NCBI GenBank assembly: GCA_030844895.1
Contig: CM061233.1
Coordinates: forward strand, 38,071,083-38,135,082
Direction of reading: 5' to 3'
DNA: 64,000 nucleotides
DNA from: Ambrosia x helenae
Lineage: Eukaryota > Streptophyta > Magnoliopsida > Asterales > Asteraceae
The notes beneath the pieces were generated by a model. That model was not told the DNA's origin. It did no database searches and saw only the letters and a program-made list of their open reading frames with translations. This document shows positions 10,243 to 21,799 of this stretch, one piece after another. Position numbers and translations under genes: made by a program. Within the stretch, counting starts at the first letter, position 1; the number at the start of each line of letters is the position of its first letter.

Positions 10243-13200
10243 TTGGCTTTAGTTCTTAAACAGGGAGACAATATCAGAGCCTACTTAGAAAAACAAGAAG
10301 GCTGGTCCCAATATGATGAGATCATTGATCTCATCGTCAAATCCCAATATTTCACCGCTCTCACAATAGACCCACCAATACATCCTGAAACTCTCAATGA
10401 GTTCTGGGATAATGCTGAGACAGTGATGGTGGATGATGAAGTTATCTCTCTCAACTCAACAATTAAAGGGAGACAAATGGCCATTACACCAGCCATACTT
10501 GCAAACAGACTGGGGTTGAATGATGTGAATGCCCCTGAAAAGTTTGACAACTCTGCAATCCACCTAACCATGACTGAGTGTGGTTATCAAGGTACTCTCT
10601 CACAAGCTACTATCTTTTAAAAGTATTTTGAACCAAAATATAAACTTTGTTTCATTATATAATTATGTGCTTGAGTCCTAAAACAGGGTCTTATGACCAG
10701 ATGCCCTCAACCTTTCAACCAATTTTTCATTCCATTGTGAATGAAACAAATTTCAGGGCATCAAAACTTTTCTTTAATGAGTTGGTGTTACATCACAATA
10801 ACACTAAGAAAAAAAATTTTATATCCAAGGTTCATTATGCAATGCATAATACAAGAACTGGGTAATGAGGTGCTTGTGGGTAAAACTGAAATTTTAAAAC
10901 CCTTAACCTCACAAGCATACTCAAGGCACAACAAACAGGCTGCCTAGCCAGAAGATGACCAAGGGGAACCAGAACCAGTCCCCATGGAACCCTCATCTTC
11001 CAAACCTACTCCACCAAAGGCCAAGAAACCCAAGGTACAAAAACAAAAACCCACCAAACCTAAAAGAAAAGTTGTTCAGGAGGTTGAGATGCCTGAACAA
11101 ACTATTGTGCAATCTGCACTTCTTAAAGATGTGACTGAAACATCCTCTCAGTCTCATCCATCTCAAACCCCACCAAGAGCACCAATCACAATCCTTTTCA
11201 AAAGAAAAAGACTTAAGAAAACTATTCCAATTGACTCTTCTTTTGAAACTGTTGAACCCACTGCCCAAACTATTGAACCAGCACCCCAAATTTCTGAACC
11301 AGTCATTGAAATAGCCAAACTTCTCTCTGGGCTAAAAGAGAAAGTCCCATCTACACATGTCAGTCCCCATCAACCACATAAAACAGGGGACATAGCCTCA
11401 GAAATTGACATGGATGTGGACATTCAAAGCCCTAACCAAAGAGATGAGGATGAACCAGTGTCTCTAAGCCCAAACTTAGAAACTTTTGGTACTTTTGAGG
11501 CTGCTACTACTCATTTACTACCCAGTGGTGGACCTGAGGACAGAAGTAACATAGCTAAGACCTCAACTGTGGCAACTACTGATGAAGGCTTAATGCCTGA
11601 GGTAGGAAATCCTCTAAACCAAGAAAAAGAGGTACATGAGACAACTGAGTTGGGCTCAGCTCATGATGTAACTGATACAGTCCTCATTGAGGATGTAATC
11701 AGGGATTCAGATGATTCCATTGATTTGGATGATGTTTCAAAACACCAAACTACTGAATTGACGGCTACAAGTGAAGGTCCTGCACCTGGTGTATCTAAGC
11801 TCAAGAAGCTAGTCACACCAGCTTAGGTTAAAGCCCACTTAATCCATGATTCCCCTAGAGTGGCATCTTCTGTACAACAAGAAGATCACCCAAAAATACA
11901 CCCCTCACTACAAATGCCTACCCAATTCCCTGGGCAAACAAGCATAGACATGAACCAGCTATGCAGCCCAGATGGTCCCTTTTACAACATGATGAGCACC
12001 CTCATCAAGAATCACTTCCAAACATACACAGCTAACTTGGAGCTGTCCATAAAGAACCAATTTGGAGTGATACAGACGAAGATGAATGATCTGTCCAACA
12101 AGATTGACTACAACAGCAAACAGATTGCTCATCTTACAGGTCAGTTCTCCCAAGCTTCAACTTCAAAAGCTGATGAAGCCAAAAAAGGGGAGAAAATCAA
12201 GGTACCTATGGATACACTTGAAGCTAGAAGAAAGGAAAGAGTGGCTATCCTAGCAAGAGATCAAAAAGATCAAGCCAGAAAAGAAAAACTGGCCCAACAA
12301 TTTGGTATCTCTATTCAAGAAGTAGAAGATGCTGAAAAGACTGATGAATCCCAAGGGCAAAATGAAGAAACCTCTGATGGCCAAACTTCTGATGAAGAAT
12401 CAGAAAGTACTGAAGACAATCCTTCAGTAGTTGACAAACCTTCAGTTGTTGTCAACCCATCAAAGGTTAACACTTCCAAGACTCAAACTGCTGACCCTTC
12501 CAGATCAACTGCTCCTATTCAACCAACTACTGTTCCTACTAGGCCTACTACAACAGTTACCACAATGACTGTGCTAAACCCTTCTTCAATCTCTCAATCA
12601 GCAGAACTACTTGAGAAGAGTTTAGTGGCAGCCCAAAAGAAGGCCAGAGAAGATCAGATCTGGAAAACACTGGAAGAAAGGGATGACTTGGATCTAAGCC
12701 ATGAAGAAAAACTTCAGGCTTATGAAGCTGAACTCCAAAGGCAGGCTAGCCTAGACTAGATTGCTGAAGAAGATAAAAGACATCAACTGATGTCTTACAT
12801 TACAAAGAACAGCAAAATCAAAGCCCACACATTGAAAAGACTCTCCATGGAAGAGCTGACAAGAAGAGCTCAACTTATTGCAGATAAACTTGCAACAAGT
12901 AAAGACACAAAGGCCAAGAGAGCTCAGATGATAGAAGAACTGGTAGCTAATGGTTATGGTTCAAAAGCCTCAGTGTCCAAATGGAAAGAAGAAAGATTGG
13001 TGGACACATATAGAAAATATAAGGCTGCAAGGGCTGCAAATCCAGAGAAGTTTCAAACTGCTGAAGTTTCAACTTCAGTAGTTAGAACTTCTGGTGTTCA
13101 AAGAAGACCAGCTACTTAGAGAAAGAAATCAGAGGAGAATGTGAAGACTGATTTCAGAATGGTACTACTAGAAGGTAGTACAGTAGTCCATTCTGATTCT

Positions 13201-13704
13201 CATATAGAAAAAAAGCCTCTGATCACACAATTCTGGGATCCTTCCACCTTTGCATATCAAATCCAGAAGACCATCACAGACAAACTGCACACTAAGGTAG
13301 TAACTGAACATCATTTGCCAACATTTCAGATACCTAATGTGATGGAACAACAGCAGGGAAGTGAATCCCACCTGAGAGTCACTGAAGTTGAAAACATTCA
13401 ACACTCAGGAGAAACCCAGGGTACCACAATGGTTCCCTACACTTTAGACTTTGACAAGTCTAAAGAACCAATCATCAGATGGTCCTTTACTGATAGAAAC
13501 TCAGTACTTGTGACAAGAAGAGATCAGACAAGTAGGGCCTATAGGTCGATGAATGATCTGAAGAAACTATCAACCAAAGACCTGCTTACAACCCAACACT
13601 TAGAACCACAGAGAGGGTCTCTTACTGATGAACAGCTGAACCAGCTCAAGAATTCCATGTTCAAAGGAATATGGAAAATTGTGAAGGACAGAAAAGAACA
13701 ATAA
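10243..13704 (+). pseudogene. Element A env-like-position ORF, broken
   Basis: A third ORF after pol, found in some Sireviruses and often called env-like; its true function is unknown. A conserved N-terminal domain of about 300 residues (WSQYDEIIDLIVKS, MTECGYQGTLS, HYIIMCLSPKT, HSIVNET) is followed by Pro/Ser/Thr/Glu-rich low-complexity sequence (about 10980-11830), a Lys/Glu-rich coiled-coil-like part (about 12180-12760) and a conserved C-terminus (about 13140-13704). The B copy starts with ATG (38032); here that codon is TTG (10243-10245), so the start is lost. Frame breaks lie at about 10618, 10863, 11824, 12757 and 13117. No convincing signal peptide or membrane anchor is seen. Confidence 0.7.
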
Positions 13705-13729
13705 GGAATTAGTAAGGTTTTGGCTTCAT

Positions 13730-13745
13730 CAATCCAGGGGGAGAT
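13730..13745 (+). other. Polypurine tract of element A
   Basis: AATCCAGGGGGAGAT lies immediately before the 3' LTR start at 13746; the purine run primes plus-strand DNA synthesis. Confidence 0.85.
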
Positions 13746-14433
13746 TGTTAGGACAAAAAGGATTGGTGAAACCACTTTTGCAAACCTTAGTCTAATTCAC
13801 TTCTGTCAAAATACTCTAAGTATAGAACTGCTGAAGAAGAAGGATCAAACTGCTGAAGAAGAGATTCAGAAGTGCTGAAGAAGAAAAGTCATCAGAAGTT
13901 CTGAAGTTCAAACCAGACACTTGTACTGAAGAACTACTGAAGACAAACTACTCATCAGTAGTTTGTCATTCATCAGTACTTACATGAAGATCTTTTCCAC
14001 AGCCTTTGCATATCAGTAGTTTATTACTTTAGTATTTCTTTTTGCTTTATGTACAAGTTCCAAGACTGCAACTTGTTTCTGAACTTGCTTTTGGCAAGGT
14101 TCATGTATTTGTAAAGTCTATCAATAGAAGGGTTCATCCCTCTGTTTTAGACATTGATTTTAATACAAGAAATCCTTCAACACTTATTATTGTTATTTCC
14201 ATTTCATGTTTATTGAGAATCTATCAAAGTGTTTCATTCTCATTCAATACTTAGATTCTCAATAAATACTTATCATTTATTAGTTCTTGAATCCAGGGGG
14301 AGTAATAACTCCTGTTGATAAGTGTAGCTTTAAACTTATAACATTTCGTTGTGCTATCACTGATCAAGAACTTGCTAAACACTTAAGTGTCAACTAGCAA
14401 GTTCAAACAAAAGAGCAATATACTGATCCAACA
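13746..14433 (+). repeat. 3' LTR of element A (688 bp)
   Basis: Near-identical copy of 2828-3512. It is followed by the TSD copy AAATA (14434-14438) and then by element B protease sequence. Confidence 0.95.
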
Positions 14434-15110
14434 AAATAGCATTTGGTATGTTGATAGTGAATGCTCAATGCACATGACAGGATGCAGGTACCTGATCAAT
14501 AATTTCATAAGTCAAAGAGAAGGATCTGTGTCCTTTAGGAACAATGCCAAGGATATGTGCTTAGATATGGTAATGTATCCTCTGGTAAAGTACAGTTTGA
14601 CAAGGTCAATCTGTTTGAAAACTTGGAGTACAACTTGTTGAGTGTATCTCAAATGTGTGATAAAGGATATTCTTCCTTTTTCACCAAAACTATTTGCAAG
14701 ATTATCTCACCAGAAGGCCAAAAGTTGATTGAGAAGATTATTGAAGATCATACTTTGTTGATTGCCAAAAGACGTGGCGATGTCTATGTAGTGGACATTG
14801 AAAAAGACAAAGTATTGAACAACACTGCCTGTTTCTTCTTATAGGCATCAACTTCTGAAACAGACCTTTGGCATAGGAGACTTGGCCATGTGAACTTTAA
14901 AACCATAAAAAAAGTCACAAAAATGGGCTTGGACAGAGGCTACCCTTGAAGGAATATCAGTGTAAAGAACACTGTGTTTCATGTCTTTAGGGAAAACAAC
15001 ATAAGTCCTCTTATAAGTCTATTGAAGAATCAAAAACAACTGCATGTCTTCAACTACTCCATATGGACTTATTTGGACCAGTCAAGATCATAAGCCTTGG
15101 TAAGAAGAAG
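14434..15110 (+). pseudogene. Element B protease and integrase N-terminal part
   Basis: Homologous to A at about 6265-6945. The protease motif reads WYVDSEC (Asp kept at 14453-14455, next Gly changed to Glu). HHCC integrase sequence follows, with a frameshift near 14555 and stops (TAG at 14842-14844). It ends GGTAAGAAGAAG at 15110, where element E is inserted; the frame text resumes at 34714 with no loss. Confidence 0.85.
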
Positions 15111-15630
15111 TGTTGATGCACGTTTTGTGACTAATGCTTTTGGATTGTAGTTTCTAAGTTGTTTAGCTGATTACATGGGGGCGAAAGTGAAATATGGGAG
15201 GTCAAAGGTGGATATTGAAGGGCGAAGGTAGAGAGAATCAGGCGAACGTAGAAGACTGATGTATTTGTGTTTATTCGTCCTATGTGAAGGGGCGAACCTG
15301 CACATTCGACCCTACGGGGGGGGGGGGGAATGTGCAGGCCTATATATAGTTTGAATTTCATTTTAAGTTTAACTTTTTGGTCATTTTGAGTGTTTGTTCA
15401 TCCTGAATTCTCTCTAGGTTATTAAGAAGTGTTTTGAACTTGTTTATTTCATCTAAACACTATTTGTAAAGATTACAACACTTGTTTATGAATGAAATGG
15501 ATATTGAAAAGGTGAATTCGTGTGTTTAATTCATTTACTATCATTTTGTAACTGATCTAGGGATTCCGCACCTAGATTAGTAGACTTGTATGATCAACTA
15601 AACTTGTTTTTGTAAAAACGATCCTCTAAA
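15111..15630 (+). repeat. 5' LTR of element E (520 bp)
   Basis: It begins TGTTGATGCACG and ends CGATCCTCTAAA (final dinucleotide AA where the 3' LTR has CA). It holds a 13-base G run at 15316-15328 inside an inverted repeat (GCACATTC ... GAATGTGC). It carries roughly 80 bp (about 15158-15236) absent from the 3' LTR. Confidence 0.92.
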
Positions 15631-15633
15631 AAG

Positions 15634-15646
15634 TGGTATCAGAGCC
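15634..15646 (+). other. Primer binding site of element E
   Basis: TGGTATCAGAGCC, three bases after the 5' LTR; complementary to the initiator-Met tRNA 3' end. Confidence 0.9.
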
Positions 15647-16318
15647 TATACGGATCATACAACTACAAATTGATAGTTTTTGAACTGATTTGGAACCAAA
15701 ATTGATCAAAAATTTTCTGTTGTGAATGAACAATGAGTTTTGATGAAAATTGACTGATTCGGACTACTTTTTACGGATATATTCAAAATTTCTATTCATT
15801 AAAGTTGTTCCAAATCAATTCCGAAGCAAAACCTGCAAAACATCATCAAAATTCTTCAACTTTTGAAAAATTGGGATCAAAATAACTGATTTTCAAATAA
15901 TAGCCGTTTTTAAAATGGGTCATGTCGAACCTAGGAGAGAAGAGTCAAATGTGTAGTATTTTTGGGTCGAACCTAGCTTTTTCAGGTCGAAAGTGAAGTA
16001 TTTTAGGTCGAACCAAGATCTTTGTGTGTTGTGTTTGTACATTCGACTAGAGGTGGTACATTCGACCTTACGAGAGGTCGAACGTGGGTTTTAAACGGTC
16101 GAAAGTGAATCATTGCGTTACATTTTCTACATTCGAGTCAGACTAAGGGGTCGAACCTGGAAATTATCCACATTCGAACCCCCGACTATTGAAAAAGGGT
16201 CGAACGTAGAACTGTTGAGTAAATTTTCTAAGTGTTTCGCATTTCGAACTTCGTAGACGATATGTAGGGATTTCCAACAACACCTAGACCTAATACTACA
16301 TAGCAACAACACGTTACC
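15647..16318 (+). other. Element E leader with iterated GGTCGAAC / CATTCGACC motifs
   Basis: Untranslated leader before gag. From about 15920 to 16215 the motif TCGAACC/GGTCGAA occurs more than ten times in both orientations. No ORF is seen. Confidence 0.75.
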
Positions 16319-18364
16319 ATGGATCCTTGGACTGTAGCTGCACAAAAGACAAACATTCAACCATCTCAAACGATCAATTACGTCGCGATGAGTAGTTCGA
16401 TTCCACAGACAGTTGCTCAACCTCCACAGCAACCCATGAATGATTATTGGGGTGTTGAAGCAGCAGCAGTACACACTCAAACTACTAATGCTATTTCCAC
16501 ACTAATAAATGATTTGTCTTCAGGTAGTGGAAACCGTCCACCGAAGCTGATGGAGATGGTAGAGTACAATCCATGGAAGAAAAAGTTCAAGATTCACTTG
16601 GAAGGGATGGGATTAGAAGGTACAGAGGCATGGCAGATGATTGCTAAAGGATATGTTGCACCAATGTTGGAGAATACAGGTGAACCAATTCCTCTTGAAA
16701 GTTTAGCTCACGATGAAAAGAAGAAGTTTGCTATCGAGAAGAAAGCTTTCTCGTAAATATCTCAAGCTATCACTACTGATCTTCTACATCAGTTTGGATC
16801 ATGCACAACTTCCAAACAACTTTGGGATATGTTGAAGAATCGTCATGATGGTAATGAGAAAACCAGGACGTTGAGGATAGAAGAATTGAAGAAAGAATTT
16901 GAGAACTTCAATTATGTTGGAAATGAGACTCAGATTCCAATGTTTGAGTTGGTAGACAAATTTGCTGATTCTCTACCACCGTATTGTAACCAACATATTG
17001 AGGTCTTAAAGGAGAAAGATGCTTATCAATACTGGACCATCAATGAGTTTATTCAAAAGCTAGAGAACAAAGAGCTAGAAGAGAAGAGGAAAGCAAAGAG
17101 ATCACAAATTCCTCAGAATCCGGAGTTATATCATGCTGGTACATCTTCTAACTTGGCTAGTTCAAGTGCTAGTGGTACAGTAGCTCTACACATTGCATGT
17201 GTTTCAAGTGTCATGGAACCATCTCAAAACCCAATATACTACCTTTCTCAAACTTCATCTTACACACCACCATCATACACTAATTCTTACATTCCACCTT
17301 TTTCACCAATGCAACAAGTAGCATGTTACACATCTAGCATGAATCAATCTCAACAACAACCTTCCATTCCACAAATGAACCAAAATCAACCAAGTCAAGG
17401 TCCAGTAGTGTTGGAAACATCCAACATGAACAATGTCACAGTTGAAGTTGCTAAGCAGCACATTGCATTGGTTTCAGCAATGGTTGCTTGATACAATGGA
17501 TTGGTGGCTAGTCAAATTGGTAACAACAATCTAACCAATGAAGATTATGCTTAAATTAATAAGGAAGAAATGGAGCTTATCGATATCCAATGGGCTTTTG
17601 CAAGTGTTATGAGACTAGCAACTGAGTTTATTGAGAAAACAGGAAGAACTGATCTAGCTACATCACCTAATACCACATGTGGCTTCAACAAGGCCAAAGT
17701 CACTTGCTTTAATTGTGGTGGTAAAGGTCATTTCAAGAGAGAGTGCACTCAACCAACTCAACAAGGTAACAGAAACCCATTCAACACAAATTACCAAAAC
17801 CGTCAATCTCAGAATCAAGTAACCTATCAAAGCCAAAACAACAATAAATATCAATCACAAAACAATTACCAAAACCGACAGACCACCTCATAGAACAACC
17901 CTGCTAGATAAACAATTACATCCAACCAGACTCAAACTCAAACACCACATAAACCAACCAGAACTATTATTCCAATTTCAAAAGCAAATAGCGAATAACA
18001 GAAAGAAACTCAAAATCTGGTGTTGGTGATCCAAAAGGATGAAGGTTATGACTGGACGGGTATGCAATTGGGTGTTGAAGAAATTACTGTTGGGAATGTA
18101 GCTTGTGTTGCTCAGAAGATTGACTTAGAGGAGTCGGTGATAGTTGGAGACGTTTTGGAGAATGAGAAAGTGTCTGAGGTAGTGATTGAGGAGATAGTCG
18201 AAGATACTCCGGTTTCTGTTGCTGAGAAGATTGAAGAGTTTTCTGAAGAGAAGGTTTTAGGAACTATCATTGATTCTGTCACTAAAGTTTCTGATGAACC
18301 CAAATCTGTATATTCTGATTCTGAGAGTGAAGCTTATCTATACTATATTATAAAGCATATATGA
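16319..18364 (+). pseudogene. Element E gag, first part, broken
   Basis: The ATG at 16319 begins MDPW. The Gag capsid-type region (about 16530-17100, YNPWKKKFKIHLEGMG then QLWDMLKNRHDG) is interrupted by TAA (16754-16756, TCGTAA). A Gln/Ser/Pro-rich stretch precedes a CCHC knuckle CFNCGGKGHFKREC (17705-17746). Stops near 17490, 17552 and 17893 break the frame. A Glu/Val-rich acidic segment follows to 18364, where similarity stops at insertion F. Confidence 0.75.
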
Positions 18365-20855
18365 AGGGCAAAGTTATCTTTTACCAAAATCTCTTAAATG
18401 TAAAAGATTTACAAGTTTATCAGGATAGTGTACATCTTTTAAAGCCTGTACGAATTTGAATACCCAAAAATTTAATTCCCGCTCTCTGTTGAACCATGTA
18501 AGAATTTGAATAACCTTTGTTTTGATTCCTGCTCATCTCTTTCATAATGATTTCAAATTTCAAAAGTCCTTCAATTTTCATTCCCTAGACATATACACAC
18601 ACCACATCCCAGTTTAGTTTTCTACAGCAAACACACATCACATCTGAACCTTTTCGTTTAAAGTCAGTAACCGTACGAGCAAGACTAGCTCCAAACATTA
18701 ATCACTGGATACAAAAATTTAACCGTCACCAATCGACTTTGAAAGCACATATTTGTACACAACAAACTGAGAAAAAGAGAGTGCACGTAGATGGGGTGGT
18801 CCACTAGATCACCGGCGACGGTAAATGACGGATTTCATGCTCAATGACTGCGGAGACCAGTTTTGAAGGTAAGCCGGTGGTAGCCATGATACTAAGAGAC
18901 CCTATCCCCACCTCCGGCGATGATAGCTAAGGTTCTGACGAAGATTTCGACAAAATGTTTTTAGTTTAATGTTCTTCGTTAATGTAGGTAAGATCCATCC
19001 GACTAAACTGATGATATTTGTGCTTATTTATTTTTCAAAATTAGAGTTTGTTGGCTATTGGAGTTGTATGTGCAGTAATATCTAATAACATAAATATTTG
19101 TTTACTGATCTTTGGAGCCCTAATTGCAGCAAATTTCCACATAATGGTCAAACGGTTCCTGTTGTATGATATTTTTATTTCACATGAAAGAGTTAAAAGA
19201 GGAACATGAAAGATGATGTATGATGTGTCTTGGTAGAAGCTACAAATCATACAATTTGTTGCCAATAAGGTGCATATACCGTCAGTTTTATATACAACAT
19301 TTTTTTAAACTAATTGCTTGTAATTTGATTAATTTGTCATAGCTAACACTTTATTGTTTTAGTGACAAAGAAAGGCTGAATGATGCTAGATGTACAACAA
19401 TTATTTTTGTAGCCAATATATGTATCTAAGGTAAATGAAATGGAGAGTCGTTAATAACTTCAATAGCATCATTCACTTATTTAGCCTAAAAAAGTGTACT
19501 GTATACCCGTTGTTTTTAGAGTGCGATTTTCATGTTTTTATATTTCAAACTTTCACTAAGATTTTTATCTGTAATTTTGCAGAAACATCAAACAGGAATG
19601 ATGCAACGATTAAAGTGTTGGATGACTTAGCGACTCCTCCGTACATGGTGGTTATCATGGTTTTGAAAAAACGGCTGAGGCATGCGCCTCAAGGTAAAAC
19701 AGGTAAAACTTCTTAGGCGGCACCTCATGGGATCTTATTATACGCGCGCCTTGTATGGCTAAGGCGGTGCACCTCATATGTGCCTCAGGCGTCCAGATCT
19801 CTGCATACCCAACTCTGATACTTTTAAGACTTTAAGGAGTGGTGGGGGGGGCGAAGAGGGGGATGAAGCGCCATGTGGCACTTGTGAGACCCTTGTGGGG
19901 GGGAAAATAATTGTGGGGAGTGGAAGGGGGGAAGAGGGAGGGGGGAAGTGACATGTGGCATTTTTTTTTTCTTTTTTTTTTTAACTTTGATATATAAAAC
20001 AATAATAATAATAAATATTTTTAATTAATAAAAACCTAGAAAAATACAAAAAAAAACCTAGAAAATTAAAAAACATAAAAAAAAAACCGAAAAAAATTAC
20101 AAACTAACAAATCAGTTAATATTATATTTTTCCATAATCTCACGCTTCATTTGAAGCGTCATCTCTAACTCCGGCCCTTGGAGATGATCGGTGTTCATGG
20201 CGAGAAATTTCATATCCTCGCGTTTTTCGCGCTGCTCTTTGATAGTCAACTTTCGCTCTTTCATAGTCAACTTTTTTTCAAAGGCTTCGCGAATGTTTTT
20301 TTTCTCCTCGAGCATTTTTTCTTGAATCGTATTGAACTGAATCATGGTGGAATTTAAATCTTGCAACTCAGCGTTGTACGCGCCGGTTGATCCAGAACCC
20401 GAACCCGAAGCAGCAGATTTTTGCGACCTCTTTTTTGACTTATCTCGACCAGGTGGGCGACTCAGTTCCTCTTCGAAGTCGTCTTCATCCAAATTAACGG
20501 CTTCCACGTTTTCAGGATCAACCTGACGGTTTCTTGACGAACCTGTTTTCGTCCTTTTTGCGGAGTTGCTTGCAGTGGGGACGTACGCCCATTTTGAATG
20601 GTTCTTGGCGACTTCCCAACAATGAAGAAACTTGAATTCGAGACCGGTTTCGTTACGATACGCTAATAGCGACCGGCTGAGGCTGTCGGTGTCCGTTTCA
20701 CCGCTTTTTGGATTGTTTCTTGCGTAATAGTAATGCGATTGAAACGCGTTCATTGCTCTGTTTATCTCTGTCCACTTGGACGAGAGACTATCGTTTGCTC
20801 GATAGAACTCTCTTCCCATCAGCCCATGGAACGCGTTGTTTATGTCGATCCAAAA
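18365..20855. mobile_element. Insertion F in element E gag, carrying a Harbinger remnant; borders approximate
   Basis: Gag coding breaks off near 18365 and resumes near 20856. The right third is a minus-strand Harbinger ORF1. A G-rich segment (about 19833-19945, GGAGTGGTGGGGG then CATGTGGCA twice) may be its 3' terminal region. The left part, 18365-19830, has no recognised gene: 18780-18950 is GC-richer, with CACCGGCGACGG-like text resembling captured genic DNA, and 19690-19800 holds a GCCTCAGG/GCACCTCAT repeat. No target duplication could be fixed, so it may be more than one event. Confidence 0.5.
20112..20855 (-). pseudogene. PIF/Harbinger ORF1 (Myb/SANT-like, NAM-associated C-terminus), 5'-truncated
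   Basis: An open minus-strand frame of 235 codons from ATG 20819, extending upstream in frame to about 20855 (FWIDINNAFHGL before the Met). LSSKWTEINRAMNAF, GLEFKFLHCWEVAKNHSKW and a C-terminal Lys/Glu-rich coiled coil are typical of plant Harbinger ORF1 proteins, which help the DDE transposase bind DNA. The SANT-like start is missing. The frame is free of stops, unlike the 57738-59320 relative, so this copy is younger. No transposase ORF is nearby. Confidence 0.7.
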
Positions 20856-21799
20856 GTCGATTTTGTGGCGACTAGTTCAGAAGGAAGTGCTAATTATTTG
20901 GATGATGACATTGATCAGTTCTTAGCCGAAGCTGATTTCTTGATGACTAGGAAATCATGTATTGTTGATGATGCCTTCACCAAAATCGACTACTCCAAGT
21001 TCTTTGCTCGAAAGGAGGCTCATTTCGCTTTAATGGCTATGACTGATGCTCCAAAACCGGTATGTTCTGAAACCACAACTGACATGAATAGTGATAAATA
21101 TTGTGGTACTTGCGATAGACTAACTGAGGAAAACAAGCAACTCAGGGTTAACCTTGAGAGTGCTAGAATTAACATTCAGTCTCATCGTAAGGATTCTTTT
21201 GAGTTCAACAAAACACTTGAAGGGTATAAAAAAGACATTTCTGAACTAAAGAAAACCCTTGCTTTAAAACAACTTGCCATTAACAATTACATAAATGAAC
21301 TTGAAAATACTAAACTTGAAATGGCAACTGTCAAGTGTTTTGCTGAAAAAGTCAATAAGAAGTTGGAGAGTTATAAGCACATTGCTTATGTTGTTGATCA
21401 CATTATAGAGGAACCATCACAACCCAGTAGTGCAAACTACAAGGTTGTTCCATCCCCTGTGTTATTTGAGAACCACAATTTACACTCAGTAACACCAGAG
21501 AGTTCAGTCAAATCAGACTCTGCATCGGATAATGAATCTAACACTTCTAGTGTTGGAGAGCCACATTCCGATGTGAGACCGATTTTAGGGTTGAATGATG
21601 AGGGAGTGGTTCCAGTGACTGATGACTCGGACACTGAAGATGAGAAACCAAAAGAAGGTGGTGATATTCCTTTGGAAAATCACATCATCACTAATGAACT
21701 AGTTTCACCTTCTCAATTTTCTCATCCTCAGGCTAATGCACATCGAAAGAATCAATCAGTTACTAATAATGTGAAAAAGGTTGAGAAAGATGATTCAAC
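20856..21799 (+). pseudogene. Element E gag, middle part (coiled-coil rich)
   Basis: Open frame beginning about DFVATSSEGSANYLDDD. It shows a motif typical of Sirevirus gag (KYCGTCDRLTEENKQL), then a long coiled coil (about 21120-21380) and an acidic Ser-rich tail. It runs into the solo LTR at 21800. If the LTR is left out, the same frame continues at 24190, so it was intact at the time of that insertion. Confidence 0.75.

Larger units (their letters stand above)
2828..14433 (+). mobile_element. Element A: complete 11.6-kb Sirevirus (copia) with env-like ORF
   Basis: The element has both LTRs (2828-3512 and 13746-14433), a primer site at 3515-3527, gag, protease-integrase-RT-RNase H, a 3.5-kb env-like ORF, a polypurine tract at 13730-13745 and a perfect 5-bp TSD AAATA (2823-2827, 14434-14438). 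By eye the LTRs differ at only about a dozen sites over ~690 bp, so the insertion is fairly recent, yet pol is already broken (161-bp duplication, frameshifts, stops). The order of domains and the large extra ORF after pol are those of the Sirevirus lineage of Ty1/copia. It inserted into the related element B. Confidence 0.93.

Noticed and set aside
10243..13704. Reading the post-pol ORFs as true viral envelope proteins
   Set aside because: Position alone suggests it; no signal peptide, membrane anchor or fusion motif is visible, so only env-like-position is claimed.
20733..20855. Start of a plus-strand frame reading MERVVYVDPKV before the E gag middle part
   Set aside because: The opposite strand here continues Harbinger ORF1 (FWIDINNAFHGL), so these bases belong to insertion F and not to gag. 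The true gag restart is placed near 20856.
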